A stretch of DNA of 64,000 nucleotides from Amycolatopsis deserti (GCF_014653945.1 NZ_BNAU01000001.1:930001-994000), one strand, 5' to 3'. Positions 1 to 8,787 are shown, numbered from the stretch's first letter. Program-made: numbers and translations. Notes: generated from the sequence alone by a model not told the origin.

Positions 1-723
1 GGCGCCCTCGGTGCCGGCGAGGCTGACCGAGGCGGCGAGCTCGGCGAGTTCGGTCACGTCGAGTTCTTCGCCGAGCCGGCGCAGTGTCGCCCATGGGGTC
101 GTGCGGGTCAGGCGGGCGGTGTCCAGCGCGCGGCGGATCTGTGCAAAGGCCCATCCGCGGCCGATGGCGACGGAGTCGCCGAGCGCACTGTCGACCCCGG
201 CACCACCGGCCAGCGTGATCCATACCAGGTCCAGGTAGGCCGACAGCGCGTGCCGGAACCCGGAGCGGAGTTTCGCTGCTTCGGTGCGGACCTGCAGGTC
301 TGGGAGGACGAACCCCGCCGCGGCGAGCACCAGACCGGCGATGATCGGAAACTCGACACCAAGGCCGAATCCGGCGATCGTGAGGAGAGCGCTCAACAGT
401 GCCGGCAGGACGAGGCCGGCGACGGCGAGGGTGGCCTTTTCCGCCAGGTGGGTCGAGCTCGAGCGGCCGATCACCGCGAGGTCGCGCGCCAGACGGGGGC
501 CGGGCAGGCCGAGGGCGCGCAGAGGCGCGACGGCCGGCCGACCGAGTCGTGCGGCCCAGCCGGCGTCCCCAGTGGTCAGGATCGGCTCGGGACTGGGTGG
601 CGCGGTGGCGCGGGTCAGGACGACGCCCAGTGCGGGACGCGGCGGGAACAGGTAGACCGCCAGCGCCCACAGCCCGATGCCGACGCCCGTGCCGAGTGTG
701 AGGGAGATGATCAGGGGGCTCAT
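1..723 (-). CDS. TadC-like type II secretion F family protein (partial)
   Basis: Inner-membrane platform protein of a Tad/Flp-type pilus system. The reading frame opens at an ATG at 723 and is still open at the left edge, so the C-terminus is missing. The protein begins MSPLIISLTLGTGVGIGLWA, a membrane segment. A second hydrophobic stretch (about residues 85-120) is followed by a soluble segment with the T2SSF pattern (LRSGFRHALSAYLDLVWITL). Its ATG overlaps the TGA of the upstream TadB gene by 4 bp (ATGA), so the two are translationally coupled. Family assignment rests on pattern and on the cpaF-tadB-tadC order. Confidence 0.82.
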   Translation of the reverse strand, partial: MSPLIISLTLGTGVGIGLWALAVYLFPPRPALGVVLTRATAPPSPEPILTTGDAGWAARLGRPAVAPLRALGLPGPRLARDLAVIGRSSSTHLAEKATLAVAGLVLPALLSALLTIAGFGLGVEFPIIAGLVLAAAGFVLPDLQVRTEAAKLRSGFRHALSAYLDLVWITLAGGAGVDSALGDSVAIGRGWAFAQIRRALDTARLTRTTPWATLRRLGEELDVTELAELAASVSLAGTEGA

Positions 724-1610
724 TCCTGCCTCCCAATGGCTAGTCGTGCGTCGCCGGCTGTGGCGAGGAACCGATCGGGCAGCGGGATACGGGCAATGCG
801 GCTCAGCCAGGCGAACCCGGCCGCGAACAGACCGCCGATCCCCAGCAGCACGATCTGGCCGGCGGCGCTGTCATAAGCGCCCATGTAGCTGCGGTTGAGC
901 AGCACCACGGCCACCGCGAAGGCCAGGGTGGTGCCCACGATGACCCGGACCGACGTGCGGGTGCGGGCTCGCCCGGCCTCAACACGCATCCGCATTGACG
1001 CCTGGCCGCGGGCCGCCTCGGCCAGCGACCCGAGGAGGTCGGCCAGCTGCCGGGTCTGGTGCTCGGCGGCCAGCAGCAAGGCGGCGATCACCAGGTCTCC
1101 GACCGGATCGTCCAACCGCTCGCCAAGTCGTCGCAACGCCGGAGCCAGACGCTCGCCGTTTTCGATTCCGGCCGCCAGGTCACCCACCTTGGCCCGGATG
1201 GCCGGTGGGGCCAGGGGCGCGGTGGCGAGGACGGCTTGTTCGAGCCCTGCGGCGGCCGACAGCGTGTCGCGCAGCATCTCCGTCCAGGTCGCGATCGCTT
1301 CGATGCGGGCGATTCGACGGGTGTGCTCCGGGTCCCCGCCCAGGACGCGGGGCAACCCCCAGCAGGCGAGCCCGGTGAGGACGCCGCCAACCAGCCAGCC
1401 AGTCAGCAGACCGGCTGCCAGCCCGGCAGCGATCGCGATACCAAGCCGGAGCGAGCGACGCGGGTCGGCTGGATACTCGGGACGGCGGATGCGGCGGGGG
1501 AGGTGAGTGCCGGTTCCCCGAAAGCCGAGGACGACCAGCAACAACCCGAGCCCGGCGCCGGCGCCGAGCAGCGCGGCGATGCCAGTGGTCGCGGTGAGAG
1601 CGACGGTCAT
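720..1610 (-). CDS. TadB-like type II secretion F family protein
   Basis: Second polytopic T2SSF-domain protein of the Tad system, thought to form the membrane platform on which the CpaF ATPase acts. It has an N-terminal membrane segment (MTVALTATTGIAALLGAGAG), more hydrophobic stretches near residues 45-75, a cytoplasmic T2SSF helical domain and two C-terminal membrane segments. The ATG at 1610 is preferred over an in-frame start at 1619 because it makes a 4-bp ATGA overlap with the stop of the upstream ATPase gene, as elsewhere in this operon. Length about 296 aa, normal for TadB. Confidence 0.85.
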   Translation of the reverse strand: MTVALTATTGIAALLGAGAGLGLLLVVLGFRGTGTHLPRRIRRPEYPADPRRSLRLGIAIAAGLAAGLLTGWLVGGVLTGLACWGLPRVLGGDPEHTRRIARIEAIATWTEMLRDTLSAAAGLEQAVLATAPLAPPAIRAKVGDLAAGIENGERLAPALRRLGERLDDPVGDLVIAALLLAAEHQTRQLADLLGSLAEAARGQASMRMRVEAGRARTRTSVRVIVGTTLAFAVAVVLLNRSYMGAYDSAAGQIVLLGIGGLFAAGFAWLSRIARIPLPDRFLATAGDARLAIGRQE

Positions 1611-3031
1611 GGCGCCCACCAGCCCTCGGGGTTTTCGAGCACACCGGGGTCGAATCCGGCGTCGACCAGGTCGTCGAGCGTGTCACCGCGCAGGGCGCCG
1701 GCAACGGGGCACGCGCGGCGATCCGGACCGGGCCGGTAGACCTCGTTGGAGATGATCTGCGGTCCGTCGGCGCCGACTACTTCGCGGATCGAGGACACCA
1801 CGCGGGTTCGTCGGTCGTCGGCGCGCGCCAAGTGCACGACGAAGTGCACCGCCGAGGCCACGAGCAGGTTCGTTGCCTCCAGCGGTAGCCGTTCCGCGCC
1901 CTGAGCGGCATAGGAGGCGAGTCGGGTGAAAGCGATCCGCGAGCTGGACGCGTGCAGGGTCGCCATCGACCCGTCGTTGCCCTGCGACATCGCGTTGCAC
2001 ATCGGGATGACCTCCGGCCCGCGGATCTCCCCGACGATGACCCGATCCGGGCTCATCCGCAGACCCCAGCGGACGAGTTCGGCCTGGGAGATGGCTCCCT
2101 CGCCTTCGACGTTGGGCTCGCGCGCTTGGAAGGCGGTCACGTCGGCGTGGATGTCGGGGTCGTGGTCCAGGCCGAGTTCGAAGGCGTCCTCGATGGTGAC
2201 GATCCGTTCCATCGGATCCATTTCGGAGGCCAGCGCCCGCAGCAGCGTGGTCTTGCCCGCACCTGTGCCGCCAGTGATCAGGATGTTCTTGCGTGCCTTG
2301 ACCAGCGCGCGCAGGAACTGCTCAAGGCCGGGATCGAGACTGCCGCGCAGCCGGAGGTCCCGCAGGGTGACGGTGAGGTAGCCGTGGCGTCTGATCGACA
2401 GAGCGGTCACGCCGCCGGCAGTCAGCCCCATCACCGCGAACAACCGCTCCCCGCCCGGCAGCTGGAGGTTGACTGCTGGGGAGCCCTGGTCGAACCGTCG
2501 TTCCTGACTGCTCGCCCGCGCGGCTAGCAGCCGCACGAGATCGGTCAGCTCCTCATTGGACGACGCGATCGGGCCCACCCGGGCGCGACGGCCGTCGTTG
2601 TACTGCACGAAAACCCGGTCGTAGCGGTTGGCGTTGATGGTCTCCACCGCCGGGTCGTCCAGCAGCGGCTGCAACCCCGCCATGCCGAACAGCTCGTTGA
2701 CGACCTCGGTCACCACCCGCTGCTCGACCTCGCGCGGAAGCAACTGCCGGCCCGCGGCCAGTTCGTCCTCCGTATGCCTGCGCAGGGCGTCGTCGATGAT
2801 TCCGCGGGCCAGCTCACGGCGCGCCTCGCGCGTGGCGGTCGTCCCGGTGCGGTCCTGCTGGTCGGCGACTCGCTGAGGCAAATCGGCGTTCAGCCGCTCA
2901 CGGAGATACTGACGTAACCGGCTCACTGCGTCCAACGGCTCGGCCGGGCGGCCATCGGTAGGCCAACTTGTCGGCGACCTCCTTGGGGCTGCGCCATTGA
3001 CCGGCTGTTGGTTCGCGGTTGACGGCGTCAC
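1607..3031 (-). CDS. CpaF/TadA-type secretion ATPase
   Basis: Cytoplasmic hexameric ATPase that powers Flp pilus assembly or secretion. Visible are the N-terminal CpaF region, a Walker A motif (ITGGTGAGKTT, near residue 250), an Asp/His-box region, a VGEIRGPEV segment corresponding to Walker B, and TLHASSS. The frame stays open far upstream, but the GTG at 3031 overlaps the TGA of the upstream gene (GTGA), and the residues before it are low-complexity Arg/Pro. This gives about 474 aa, normal for CpaF. It is coupled at both ends to its neighbours. Confidence 0.92.
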   Translation of the reverse strand: MTPSTANQQPVNGAAPRRSPTSWPTDGRPAEPLDAVSRLRQYLRERLNADLPQRVADQQDRTGTTATREARRELARGIIDDALRRHTEDELAAGRQLLPREVEQRVVTEVVNELFGMAGLQPLLDDPAVETINANRYDRVFVQYNDGRRARVGPIASSNEELTDLVRLLAARASSQERRFDQGSPAVNLQLPGGERLFAVMGLTAGGVTALSIRRHGYLTVTLRDLRLRGSLDPGLEQFLRALVKARKNILITGGTGAGKTTLLRALASEMDPMERIVTIEDAFELGLDHDPDIHADVTAFQAREPNVEGEGAISQAELVRWGLRMSPDRVIVGEIRGPEVIPMCNAMSQGNDGSMATLHASSSRIAFTRLASYAAQGAERLPLEATNLLVASAVHFVVHLARADDRRTRVVSSIREVVGADGPQIISNEVYRPGPDRRACPVAGALRGDTLDDLVDAGFDPGVLENPEGWWAP

Positions 3032-3882
3032 GATGACTGCCCTCCGACGGAGGGTGCTGGGCGGACACCGGTGGGCGAGACAGCGGCGGGCGGGACACCG
3101 GGGACCGCGTGCAAAGCCGGGACGGGCGTGTGCATTGGGGGCGGTTCGGGTGTGGCCGGGTGTCCACGGCTGGCGAGTTCGCCGGCAACCTTCTCTGCGA
3201 AACGCCCGAGCGCCGAACGGGAAGGTCCCCATCGCGATGTTGCCGGCCGGCCGCAGAGCACGGCGGCACCACGTGGATCGTGAGGTACCCGCCCCAGCGG
3301 CGGCACCCCGAGTTCGCGGGCGACCTCTGCTTCGGAATAGCCCGGGCCGACCAGCAACAAGACGGGGTTCGGGCTCCATCGGGCCACGGTGGGCAGTCGT
3401 CGTGGAAGGTGCGCGAGGTCGTCGGCGTGAGCACGTGACAGGAGAACGATCGCGTTGGAGGAGCGCGCGATCGGCAGGCCGGGCGAGCCAGGATCCACGC
3501 GGCCGCAGTCTGCGATCACCACGACGTCGGGCTGGGCGGCGACCTGGCGCAGCAGATCGAGACCGCTGGTTTGATGCTGTGCCAACGCGGACAGTGCCGC
3601 ACGGGCCTGCTCGGCGTCCGGGGGAGCGGCGATCACGCGCAGCCCACCAGGGAGGCCTTGGGTGTGCTGCCACACCAGGTCGGCATCGCCACCGCGGCGT
3701 GCTGCGGCTGCCAAGCTGACGAGACCGGGCGTCGACGCCAGAGAGAACCGCAGGGCGAGATCACCCCCCGAGGGGTCGGCCTCCACCACCAAGGCTCGGG
3801 CAGAGGGCCAGCGGGCGGCCAGGGCCACGGCGAACGTCGTCGCGCCCGGAGAACCTTTCAACGACAGGACCGAAACCAGCAT
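3028..3882 (-). CDS. TadZ/CpaE-like ParA/MinD-type ATPase
   Basis: Probable localisation or assembly ATPase of the Tad operon. The N-terminus MLVSVLSLKGSPGATTFAVA carries a deviant P-loop (KGSPGATT), as in MinD/ParA proteins, and is followed by a VVEADPSGGDLALRF segment resembling switch I. Residues after about 215 are a Pro-rich, probably disordered tail. 284 aa. The ATG at 3882 overlaps the stop of the upstream CpaB-like gene by one base. Position between cpaB- and cpaF-like genes supports the TadZ role, but sequence alone shows only the MinD-like fold. Confidence 0.75.
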   Translation of the reverse strand: MLVSVLSLKGSPGATTFAVALAARWPSARALVVEADPSGGDLALRFSLASTPGLVSLAAAARRGGDADLVWQHTQGLPGGLRVIAAPPDAEQARAALSALAQHQTSGLDLLRQVAAQPDVVVIADCGRVDPGSPGLPIARSSNAIVLLSRAHADDLAHLPRRLPTVARWSPNPVLLLVGPGYSEAEVARELGVPPLGRVPHDPRGAAVLCGRPATSRWGPSRSALGRFAEKVAGELASRGHPATPEPPPMHTPVPALHAVPGVPPAAVSPTGVRPAPSVGGQSS

Positions 3883-4568
3883 CAGCGTCCTCCCGCAGCG
3901 AGCATCACGACTGACAGCTGCCCGGCCGGAATCGCGGCGACCTGACGCGCGGCGGTTTCGGGCAGCTGCACCGAGACCACCGTCGTCTGGTCGTTCGGCG
4001 TGCCGGCCACATTGGTGACCACCGCGGGCCAGACCATTCCGCCGTCAACGGGTGGACTGGCCGCGGTCCCGGCTGGTGCAGACACGAACACCACGGCGAC
4101 ACGGGCGCCGGCGGTGACCTCCGGCGGGAACTGGCCGGGCTTGAGCGCAAGAGCGGCGATCGCCTGACCGGCGCCCGGGACCGCGGCATCGCCGACCGAG
4201 CGCGGGGTCAGCAACGCCCCGGCCGTCAAGCTCGTCGCCATCGGCCTGCCGACCACCGTGGCTGCTTGATCCACTCCGACCACGGCCACCGCGGGGTCGA
4301 GTGCGAGGTTGACCTGCCGCAGGTCCTGCGGGGTCAGGACGTGGCCCACCGGTACATCGCGGGCGAGCGCGAGCACTGCCCGCCGGTCGCCCGAATCGAG
4401 GGAGAACAGCACGAAGCCGCCCGCGCACGCCAGTACCAGGAGGAGGCCCAGGAGCAGGTGCGGGAGACTCCGGCGTCGGCCGGTCCCGCGGAAGCGCCGG
4501 GCGTTCTTGCGGTCGCTGACCCACGGGCCCGGCGCTGTATCCGGGCGGGTCGTGGTGTTGGTGCTCAC
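3882..4568 (-). CDS. CpaB/RcpC-like SAF-domain protein
   Basis: Membrane-anchored pilus assembly protein. A hydrophobic helix (about residues 40-60, LLLGLLLVLACAGGFVLFSL) is followed by a SAF domain (VPVGHVLTPQDLRQVNL) typical of CpaB/RcpC, and then an Ala/Val-rich periplasmic region. The GTG at 4568 is chosen because GGGAGG lies 7 nt upstream. An in-frame ATG at 4589 would place that RBS inside the gene. About 228 aa. Its stop overlaps the start of the TadZ-like gene. Confidence 0.75.
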   Translation of the reverse strand: MSTNTTTRPDTAPGPWVSDRKNARRFRGTGRRRSLPHLLLGLLLVLACAGGFVLFSLDSGDRRAVLALARDVPVGHVLTPQDLRQVNLALDPAVAVVGVDQAATVVGRPMATSLTAGALLTPRSVGDAAVPGAGQAIAALALKPGQFPPEVTAGARVAVVFVSAPAGTAASPPVDGGMVWPAVVTNVAGTPNDQTTVVSVQLPETAARQVAAIPAGQLSVVMLAAGGR

Positions 4569-4651
4569 GCCGATACCTCCCAGAGGCAAGGGGGTAGTGC
4601 GCCGCGTCGCCGAAGGGAATCAGCGAGCGGATCGGGTCGGGTATTGGGCGG

Positions 4652-5659
4652 TCAGCCGCCTCCGTTGTTCAACGCCTGTGACTCCGCGACGCGGAAGCTC
4701 GCGGTGCTTGTCGTGGTCATGTCCGGGAACGTTCCGCCTTGACCGCCGCCGGACCAGGTGACCGTCCAATGCACGGTCGCGGTCACCCCGAAAGCGTGTC
4801 CCGGCTGTCCTGCCGAGGAGCGGTGGTAGACGTAGCCGCAGTCCGGCGAGGGTGCCGCCGGGTCGACACCTGCCGTATACGGGGTGCCGGCGCCGTTGCA
4901 GGCGACGGTCGAGCCGTCGCCCATCGACCAGGTGACGGAGCCGGGCGTCGCTGTCGCCGTCACCGAAACACCGGGCACGGCGGCGGTCGCCGACACCGGA
5001 CCCCAGCCACTCGACAGCCACATCCAGGTGGGCAGGTTCACCAGCTGGTCGCCCACCGGGTTCGCGGAGATCGTCGGCGAGGGCAGCCGCAGCTGGCGGC
5101 GCGCCATCTGCGCCAGCTCTGCGGGTGATGGCAGCTGCGCTGCTCCGGGCTGTTCCCCGTCCGGGATCCACACGGGAGGCCGGTACAACGTGTCGGCCGA
5201 GCCTTCTCCCGAGCACTTCCACACGTACCAGGCGCCCGGTCCCTGTGCGGGTTGCCCGGCTTGGGCGGGAGCAGGGCGCGGCAATGCCACCGGCACGACG
5301 CCTCCACTGCTTGGTCGAGGCTTGTGCGTCACGGGGAACGCGCCGCCGCTGGGCGGCTGGTAGTCGCTCTTCACATACGAGCAGCTCGCCATGTCGGCAT
5401 CGCCGCCCGTGATCGTGTCGCCGGGATTCGTGGGTTTTCCGTTGCCTGGCTTGGTTCCGCCGCCAGGACGCCCGGAGTTGGGGGCCCCGGCTCCTGGAGC
5501 CTTCCCCGGGGTGCCGTTGGTGCCCGCGCCGAGTTCACACGCGGGCGTGGGCGTTTGGCTGCAGGTCGTGCTTCCCCAGCCGCCGCCGGCGACGGCAGGA
5601 GCCGCGAGGCCGAGCACGGCCACGGCGAAGACTCCGGCGACGACGGCGGTCCGGCGCAT
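4652..5659 (-). CDS. Secreted Pro/Gly-rich protein of the Tad operon
   Basis: Exported protein of about 335 aa with a clear signal peptide (MRRTAVVAGVFAVAVLGLAA, cleavage probably after AVAG). A low-complexity Gly/Pro/Asn linker (about residues 40-85) precedes a C-terminal beta-rich region containing WSMGDGSTVACNG, which resembles the PKD-like GDG motif of surface proteins. The ATG at 5659 lies 2 bp after the stop of the upstream lipoprotein gene, with GGGGA about 10 nt upstream. Similar proteins accompany actinobacterial Tad operons, but no biochemical role can be read from the sequence. Confidence 0.65.
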   Translation of the reverse strand: MRRTAVVAGVFAVAVLGLAAPAVAGGGWGSTTCSQTPTPACELGAGTNGTPGKAPGAGAPNSGRPGGGTKPGNGKPTNPGDTITGGDADMASCSYVKSDYQPPSGGAFPVTHKPRPSSGGVVPVALPRPAPAQAGQPAQGPGAWYVWKCSGEGSADTLYRPPVWIPDGEQPGAAQLPSPAELAQMARRQLRLPSPTISANPVGDQLVNLPTWMWLSSGWGPVSATAAVPGVSVTATATPGSVTWSMGDGSTVACNGAGTPYTAGVDPAAPSPDCGYVYHRSSAGQPGHAFGVTATVHWTVTWSGGGQGGTFPDMTTTSTASFRVAESQALNNGGG

Positions 5660-5661
5660 GG

Positions 5662-6249
5662 TCAGCACGTCCCCGCGTCGTGAACGCCGTAGTCGGTGAC
5701 CTTCCACGAGCCATCGGCCTGCTTCTCGACGATCGCGTTGATCGCATGCCGGCCCCCAGGCTCGTCGTCCGCGAGCTGACCGTTGTCAGCCCGGTACTTG
5801 AGCCAGTTCGTGGAGTCGCCGCAGTCGGACACGATGATCTTCACGGGGTCGCCTGCCGGTTCGACCGAGGACACCGTCGGGTTCAGGATCGGCTGTCCCT
5901 TGGTCACCAGGCCGTTGTAGTGGTCTGCGTAGAGACCGCGGGACAAGTTGGTCAGCGCGAGGCCGGTCGCATGATCCCCAAGCTTCGGAGACTGCCAGTC
6001 CGATGTGATCCCGGCCTGGACGAAGTCCGCCCACATCGCCCGGTATGCCGCCAGCGCCTCCTGCTTCGCCTTGTCCTCGCCCGTCGGGGAAGGACTGGTG
6101 CTCACGGCAGCTGAGGGAGCCGGGGCGGCGGTCGACGGTCCGGACGCGAGGTCCGTCGGATCGTCGGGAGTGCATGCCGCGAACAAGACGAGACTGGTCA
6201 CCCCCGTGACCGCCCATCCGCTCAAGGAGTGACGTGGTCTCCCCTGCAC
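5662..6249 (-). CDS. Putative lipoprotein, first gene of the Tad operon
   Basis: Predicted lipoprotein of about 195 aa. From a GTG at 6249 (preceded by a G-run, GTGGGGGG, about 6 nt upstream) the N-terminus is VQGRPRHSLSGWAVTGVTSL followed by VLFAAC, a lipobox with Cys as the acylated residue. A Ser/Pro/Thr-rich linker follows, then a compact domain (about 70-195) with two further Cys residues (SDCGDSTNW and the terminal GTC) that could form a disulfide. It resembles small extracytoplasmic actinobacterial proteins of unknown role. The start is not certain because the frame is open upstream to 6369. Confidence 0.6.
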   Translation of the reverse strand: MQGRPRHSLSGWAVTGVTSLVLFAACTPDDPTDLASGPSTAAPAPSAAVSTSPSPTGEDKAKQEALAAYRAMWADFVQAGITSDWQSPKLGDHATGLALTNLSRGLYADHYNGLVTKGQPILNPTVSSVEPAGDPVKIIVSDCGDSTNWLKYRADNGQLADDEPGGRHAINAIVEKQADGSWKVTDYGVHDAGTC

Positions 6250-6273
6250 CGTGGTACCCCCCACCACTACCGC

Positions 6274-6296
6274 TTGATCACTGTTCACCAGATCAA
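6274..6296. promoter_or_regulatory. Interrupted palindrome between pilus operon and peptidase gene
   Basis: TTGATC (6274-6279) and GATCAA (6291-6296) form perfect 6-bp arms separated by 11 bp, in the 233-bp gap between the divergent lipoprotein and prepilin peptidase genes. It may be an operator for one or both. Support is symmetry and position only. Confidence 0.25.
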
Positions 6297-6482
6297 ACTT
6301 TCTACACCACGGTCCCCCTGTGGCCGCAATGGTCACGTCGCACTGACTTTGAAGTCGGCATGGCTTCAACTAAGAAAGGTTCACCCTTTCGGACGCGTGG
6401 TGTGAACGTTCGAGGCTTGCGTCCGGTATTCATGGCGGCTAGGAATCGCGACAGTTTCGCGCGCATGATCACCGGGGTTTCG

Positions 6483-7118
6483 ATGAATCCGCTTGCCTTG
6501 ACCGGCTGGGTTGCCGTCGGTACCTGCGTTGGTGCGGCGATCGCGATGTGCTCGCGAGCGTTGGTGCGGACGAGGGTGCTGAGCGTGGGGGAGCGCGCGG
6601 TGTCAGCCGGCGCGACGGCCGTGGCGTTCGCAGCCGCGGCCTGGCGTTTCGGCTGGGGGATCGACCTGGTGGCCTACAGCTCGTTCGCGGCGGTGTCAGT
6701 GGTCTTGGCGTTGATCGACATCATCGAGCAACGCCTGCCCGGTGTGCTGATCCTCGTGGGCGTCCTCGCGGTGGGGGCGAGTTTCGTCCTTGGGTCGGTG
6801 CTTGTGGCGGGTTACGCCGACTTGTTCCGGGCGGTGGCCGGGATGTGTGTTCTGGGCGCTTGCTATCTCGTGCTCGCTCTCGCCCTCGGGGGACTTGGTG
6901 CCGGGGACGTCAAGCTCGCCGGGCTCCTTGGGCTCGCGCTGGGTTGGCAGAGCTGGGGCGTCGTCCTGGCCGGCACCGTACTGGGGTGGCTGCTCGCTGG
7001 AATTGCACGCGCGGTCTTACGTGCCACGGGGCAGGTACCTCGTGGCGCCCCAATGCCTATGGGGCCCTATCTTGTGCTGGGTGCGTGGTTGGCAATCCTG
7101 TGCGACCTCGCGCCCTAG
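6483..7118 (+). CDS. A24-family prepilin peptidase (TadV/CpaA-like)
   Basis: Polytopic membrane aspartic protease that would process the Flp pilin leader. The two catalytic Asp motifs are present: ALIDIIEQRLP and GAGDVKLAGLLGLALGW. There are about six hydrophobic segments in 211 aa, a normal length for the short non-methylating TadV type. The frame is open from 6234, but those residues are not membrane-protein-like. The ATG at 6483 has GGGG about 7 nt upstream and starts MNPLALTGWVAVGT. It is divergent from the Tad operon it presumably serves. No pilin gene is in the window. Confidence 0.82.
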   Translation: MNPLALTGWVAVGTCVGAAIAMCSRALVRTRVLSVGERAVSAGATAVAFAAAAWRFGWGIDLVAYSSFAAVSVVLALIDIIEQRLPGVLILVGVLAVGASFVLGSVLVAGYADLFRAVAGMCVLGACYLVLALALGGLGAGDVKLAGLLGLALGWQSWGVVLAGTVLGWLLAGIARAVLRATGQVPRGAPMPMGPYLVLGAWLAILCDLAP

Positions 7119-7218
7119 ACAATTTGGAATAATCTGCTAACGGCTTTTTTGGAGAACCTGCGGAACTATTCCAACAAGCTCGCCAGTGTCGATTCGCGAT
7201 TAACGCGGTTGGCCGGGC

Positions 7219-7776
7219 TCAGCGGTCGCGCCAGGCGAGGGGTGACAGGGAGACGGCTGCTTCGGCGACGCGTTGGGCGGTTTGGGCGGTGAGGCCCTTG
7301 AGGGCGCTGTCGATCCAGCCCTGGACACGCTGGACGCCAATCTCGCGGTACTCGACGGCTTGGAGGAGCATCTCCAGCTTGTCCGCGTCGCGGGCGCAGC
7401 GGGCTTCCGCGCTCTCGGCTGTCTCGTACTCGTCGACGGCGTCCCGGACGGAGGCGCCCGCGGCCTCGGGCAGCCCGGCGGTCTGGTCGGCGGTGATGTG
7501 CCTGGGGTCCGGTTTGGTGAGGTAGGGCTTGACGGTGTGGGGGAGGTCGCCGGTGCGGGTTTCCTGGGTGTCGTGCCAGAGGGCGAGGTAAGCGGCGCGG
7601 GCGGGGTCATCGCCTTCCTCAGCGGCCAGCAGTCCGGCGAGCTGGGCGACACGCAGAGAGTGCTCGGCCACGGATTCGGGGTCGCGGACGCCGGCGTGCC
7701 ACCAGCCCGAGCGTCGGATCCGCTTGAGGATGCCGAGCTCGTAGCCGAAGCTGGCCATGGCGGTGGCGTCTGACAC
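7219..7776 (-). CDS. HD-domain phosphohydrolase (YfbR-like nucleotidase family)
   Basis: Predicted metal-dependent phosphohydrolase of about 185 aa. HD-superfamily ligands are visible: ESVAEH (His39), LALWHDTQETRTGDLPH (His68-Asp69, Glu72, Asp77) and the later DADKLEML. This set matches the YfbR/HD_3 5'-deoxynucleotidase-like group, so a nucleotide monophosphate is a likely substrate class; the exact substrate is inferred. The GTG at 7776 has AGGAG about 7 nt upstream. It lies 11 bp after the upstream small gene, probably in one operon. Confidence 0.8.
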   Translation of the reverse strand: MSDATAMASFGYELGILKRIRRSGWWHAGVRDPESVAEHSLRVAQLAGLLAAEEGDDPARAAYLALWHDTQETRTGDLPHTVKPYLTKPDPRHITADQTAGLPEAAGASVRDAVDEYETAESAEARCARDADKLEMLLQAVEYREIGVQRVQGWIDSALKGLTAQTAQRVAEAAVSLSPLAWRDR

Positions 7777-7787
7777 GCGCGGTTCTC

Positions 7788-8081
7788 CTAACGGTCGGCG
7801 ATGCGGCGGGCGTAGTGCAGGCCTGCGAACTGGTCCCGCTCGGTGCGGGTGAGTTCGTCGGTGGACAGGCCCACCTCGACGGCCTCCTCGAGCGGCGGGC
7901 GCAGGTGAGGCCAGTCGGTCAGCAGTGACGGGCGTGAGGCTATCAACGTGTACAGGGTGTGCTGGCTCAGCACGTGCACGCCGCCCCAGGATCGGGGTCG
8001 GTCGAGCTCTGTGATCAGGCCGCGCAGCAATGACGCGACCTGGGATTCGTCCCGCCAGCCCGCGCCTGGTCGGCACACCAT
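7788..8081 (-). CDS. Small conserved hypothetical protein
   Basis: 97 aa starting MVCRPGAGWRDESQ, helical and soluble, with no recognisable motif. It sits upstream of and probably co-transcribed with the HD phosphohydrolase. The gene starts 14 bp from a perfect palindrome (8095-8120) shared with a divergent gene. No function can be proposed. Confidence 0.55.
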   Translation of the reverse strand: MVCRPGAGWRDESQVASLLRGLITELDRPRSWGGVHVLSQHTLYTLIASRPSLLTDWPHLRPPLEEAVEVGLSTDELTRTERDQFAGLHYARRIADR

Positions 8082-8094
8082 CTCGAAGCGGGAG

Positions 8095-8120
8095 CGTCAT
8101 CGAACACAAGTTCGATGACG
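8095..8120. promoter_or_regulatory. Perfect 11-bp inverted repeat in a divergent promoter
   Basis: Arms CGTCATCGAAC (8095-8105) and GTTCGATGACG (8110-8120) are perfectly complementary, with a 4-bp ACAA spacer. The element sits between divergent genes starting at 8081 (minus) and 8136 (plus). TAGCCT at 8124-8129 fits a -10 hexamer immediately beside it and lies 6 bp before the plus-strand ATG, suggesting a leaderless transcript whose -35 region is covered by the palindrome. It looks like an operator. The binding protein is unknown. Confidence 0.55.
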
Positions 8121-8135
8121 TGTTAGCCTCGGGGT

Positions 8136-8453
8136 ATGAGCGTGGAAGGCCCCGGCGGTGACCAGTACGACGGCCTCGCCTACTACCGCGTCGATGCAAA
8201 CGGTGAGCGGCTCATCGTCCTGCCGGCGACGTGCAGGGCAGGCCGGCACTCTCTCGCTGCGTCGGGGTATCGGGCTGTTGTCGGCAGTGCCGAGATCGCT
8301 GTCGAGTGCCAGGCGTGCCGGGCCGAAGGCGCTTCTCCGGCTGCATGGCGTCTCGGCACTTCTGGGTCGGTGGCCGCGCGGGCCGAGCTCGATGACCAGC
8401 CGTACCTAGGCCGCCGGAGGTGGTCGGAAGCGGCGCCGACGGGGCGGAAGTAG
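8136..8453 (+). CDS. Small Cys/His-containing hypothetical protein
   Basis: 105 aa. It contains PATCRAGRH and, 40 residues later, VECQACRAEG, so C-x4-H plus C-x2-C could bind zinc. No named family recognised. The start at 8136 follows a -10-like TAGCCT with almost no leader. It is probably co-transcribed with the next gene (11-bp gap). Confidence 0.55.
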   Translation: MSVEGPGGDQYDGLAYYRVDANGERLIVLPATCRAGRHSLAASGYRAVVGSAEIAVECQACRAEGASPAAWRLGTSGSVAARAELDDQPYLGRRRWSEAAPTGRK

Positions 8454-8463
8454 GAGGCTGCAG

Positions 8464-8775
8464 ATGCTGCACACCCCCTACACGCGCTTCACCGGCGACG
8501 CCGACCACGGGCGGATCCCGGTCATCACCCCGGTCTGGGTTCGGCTGGACGCCATCTATGCGCGCGTCCCAGGAGCGCCCGCGCACACCGTCGTCACCGG
8601 ACTGGACATGACCAGCGAGGTACCCGGTCGCCTCACGGGCTGGTTCTCCACCGCGAAGGGGGACTGGCTCGGTGTCGTCGACTTCGACATCCCCTATGCC
8701 GACCCGCGGCGGAACAAGCTCGAGGTCGTCGACCAACTCGTCCCGGCCTACGCACTACGCCGCCGCGGCGACTGA
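8464..8775 (+). CDS. Small hypothetical protein
   Basis: 103 aa beginning MLHTPYTRFTGDADHGRIPV. It has a mixed alpha/beta composition and ends VVDQLVPAYALRRRGD. No motif recognised. AGGAGG lies just upstream of the ATG (aagtaGGAGGctgcag). It converges with the DUF5753 regulator, whose stop is 12 bp away. Confidence 0.55.
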   Translation: MLHTPYTRFTGDADHGRIPVITPVWVRLDAIYARVPGAPAHTVVTGLDMTSEVPGRLTGWFSTAKGDWLGVVDFDIPYADPRRNKLEVVDQLVPAYALRRRGD

Positions 8776-8787
8776 CCGCGGTCGGCC

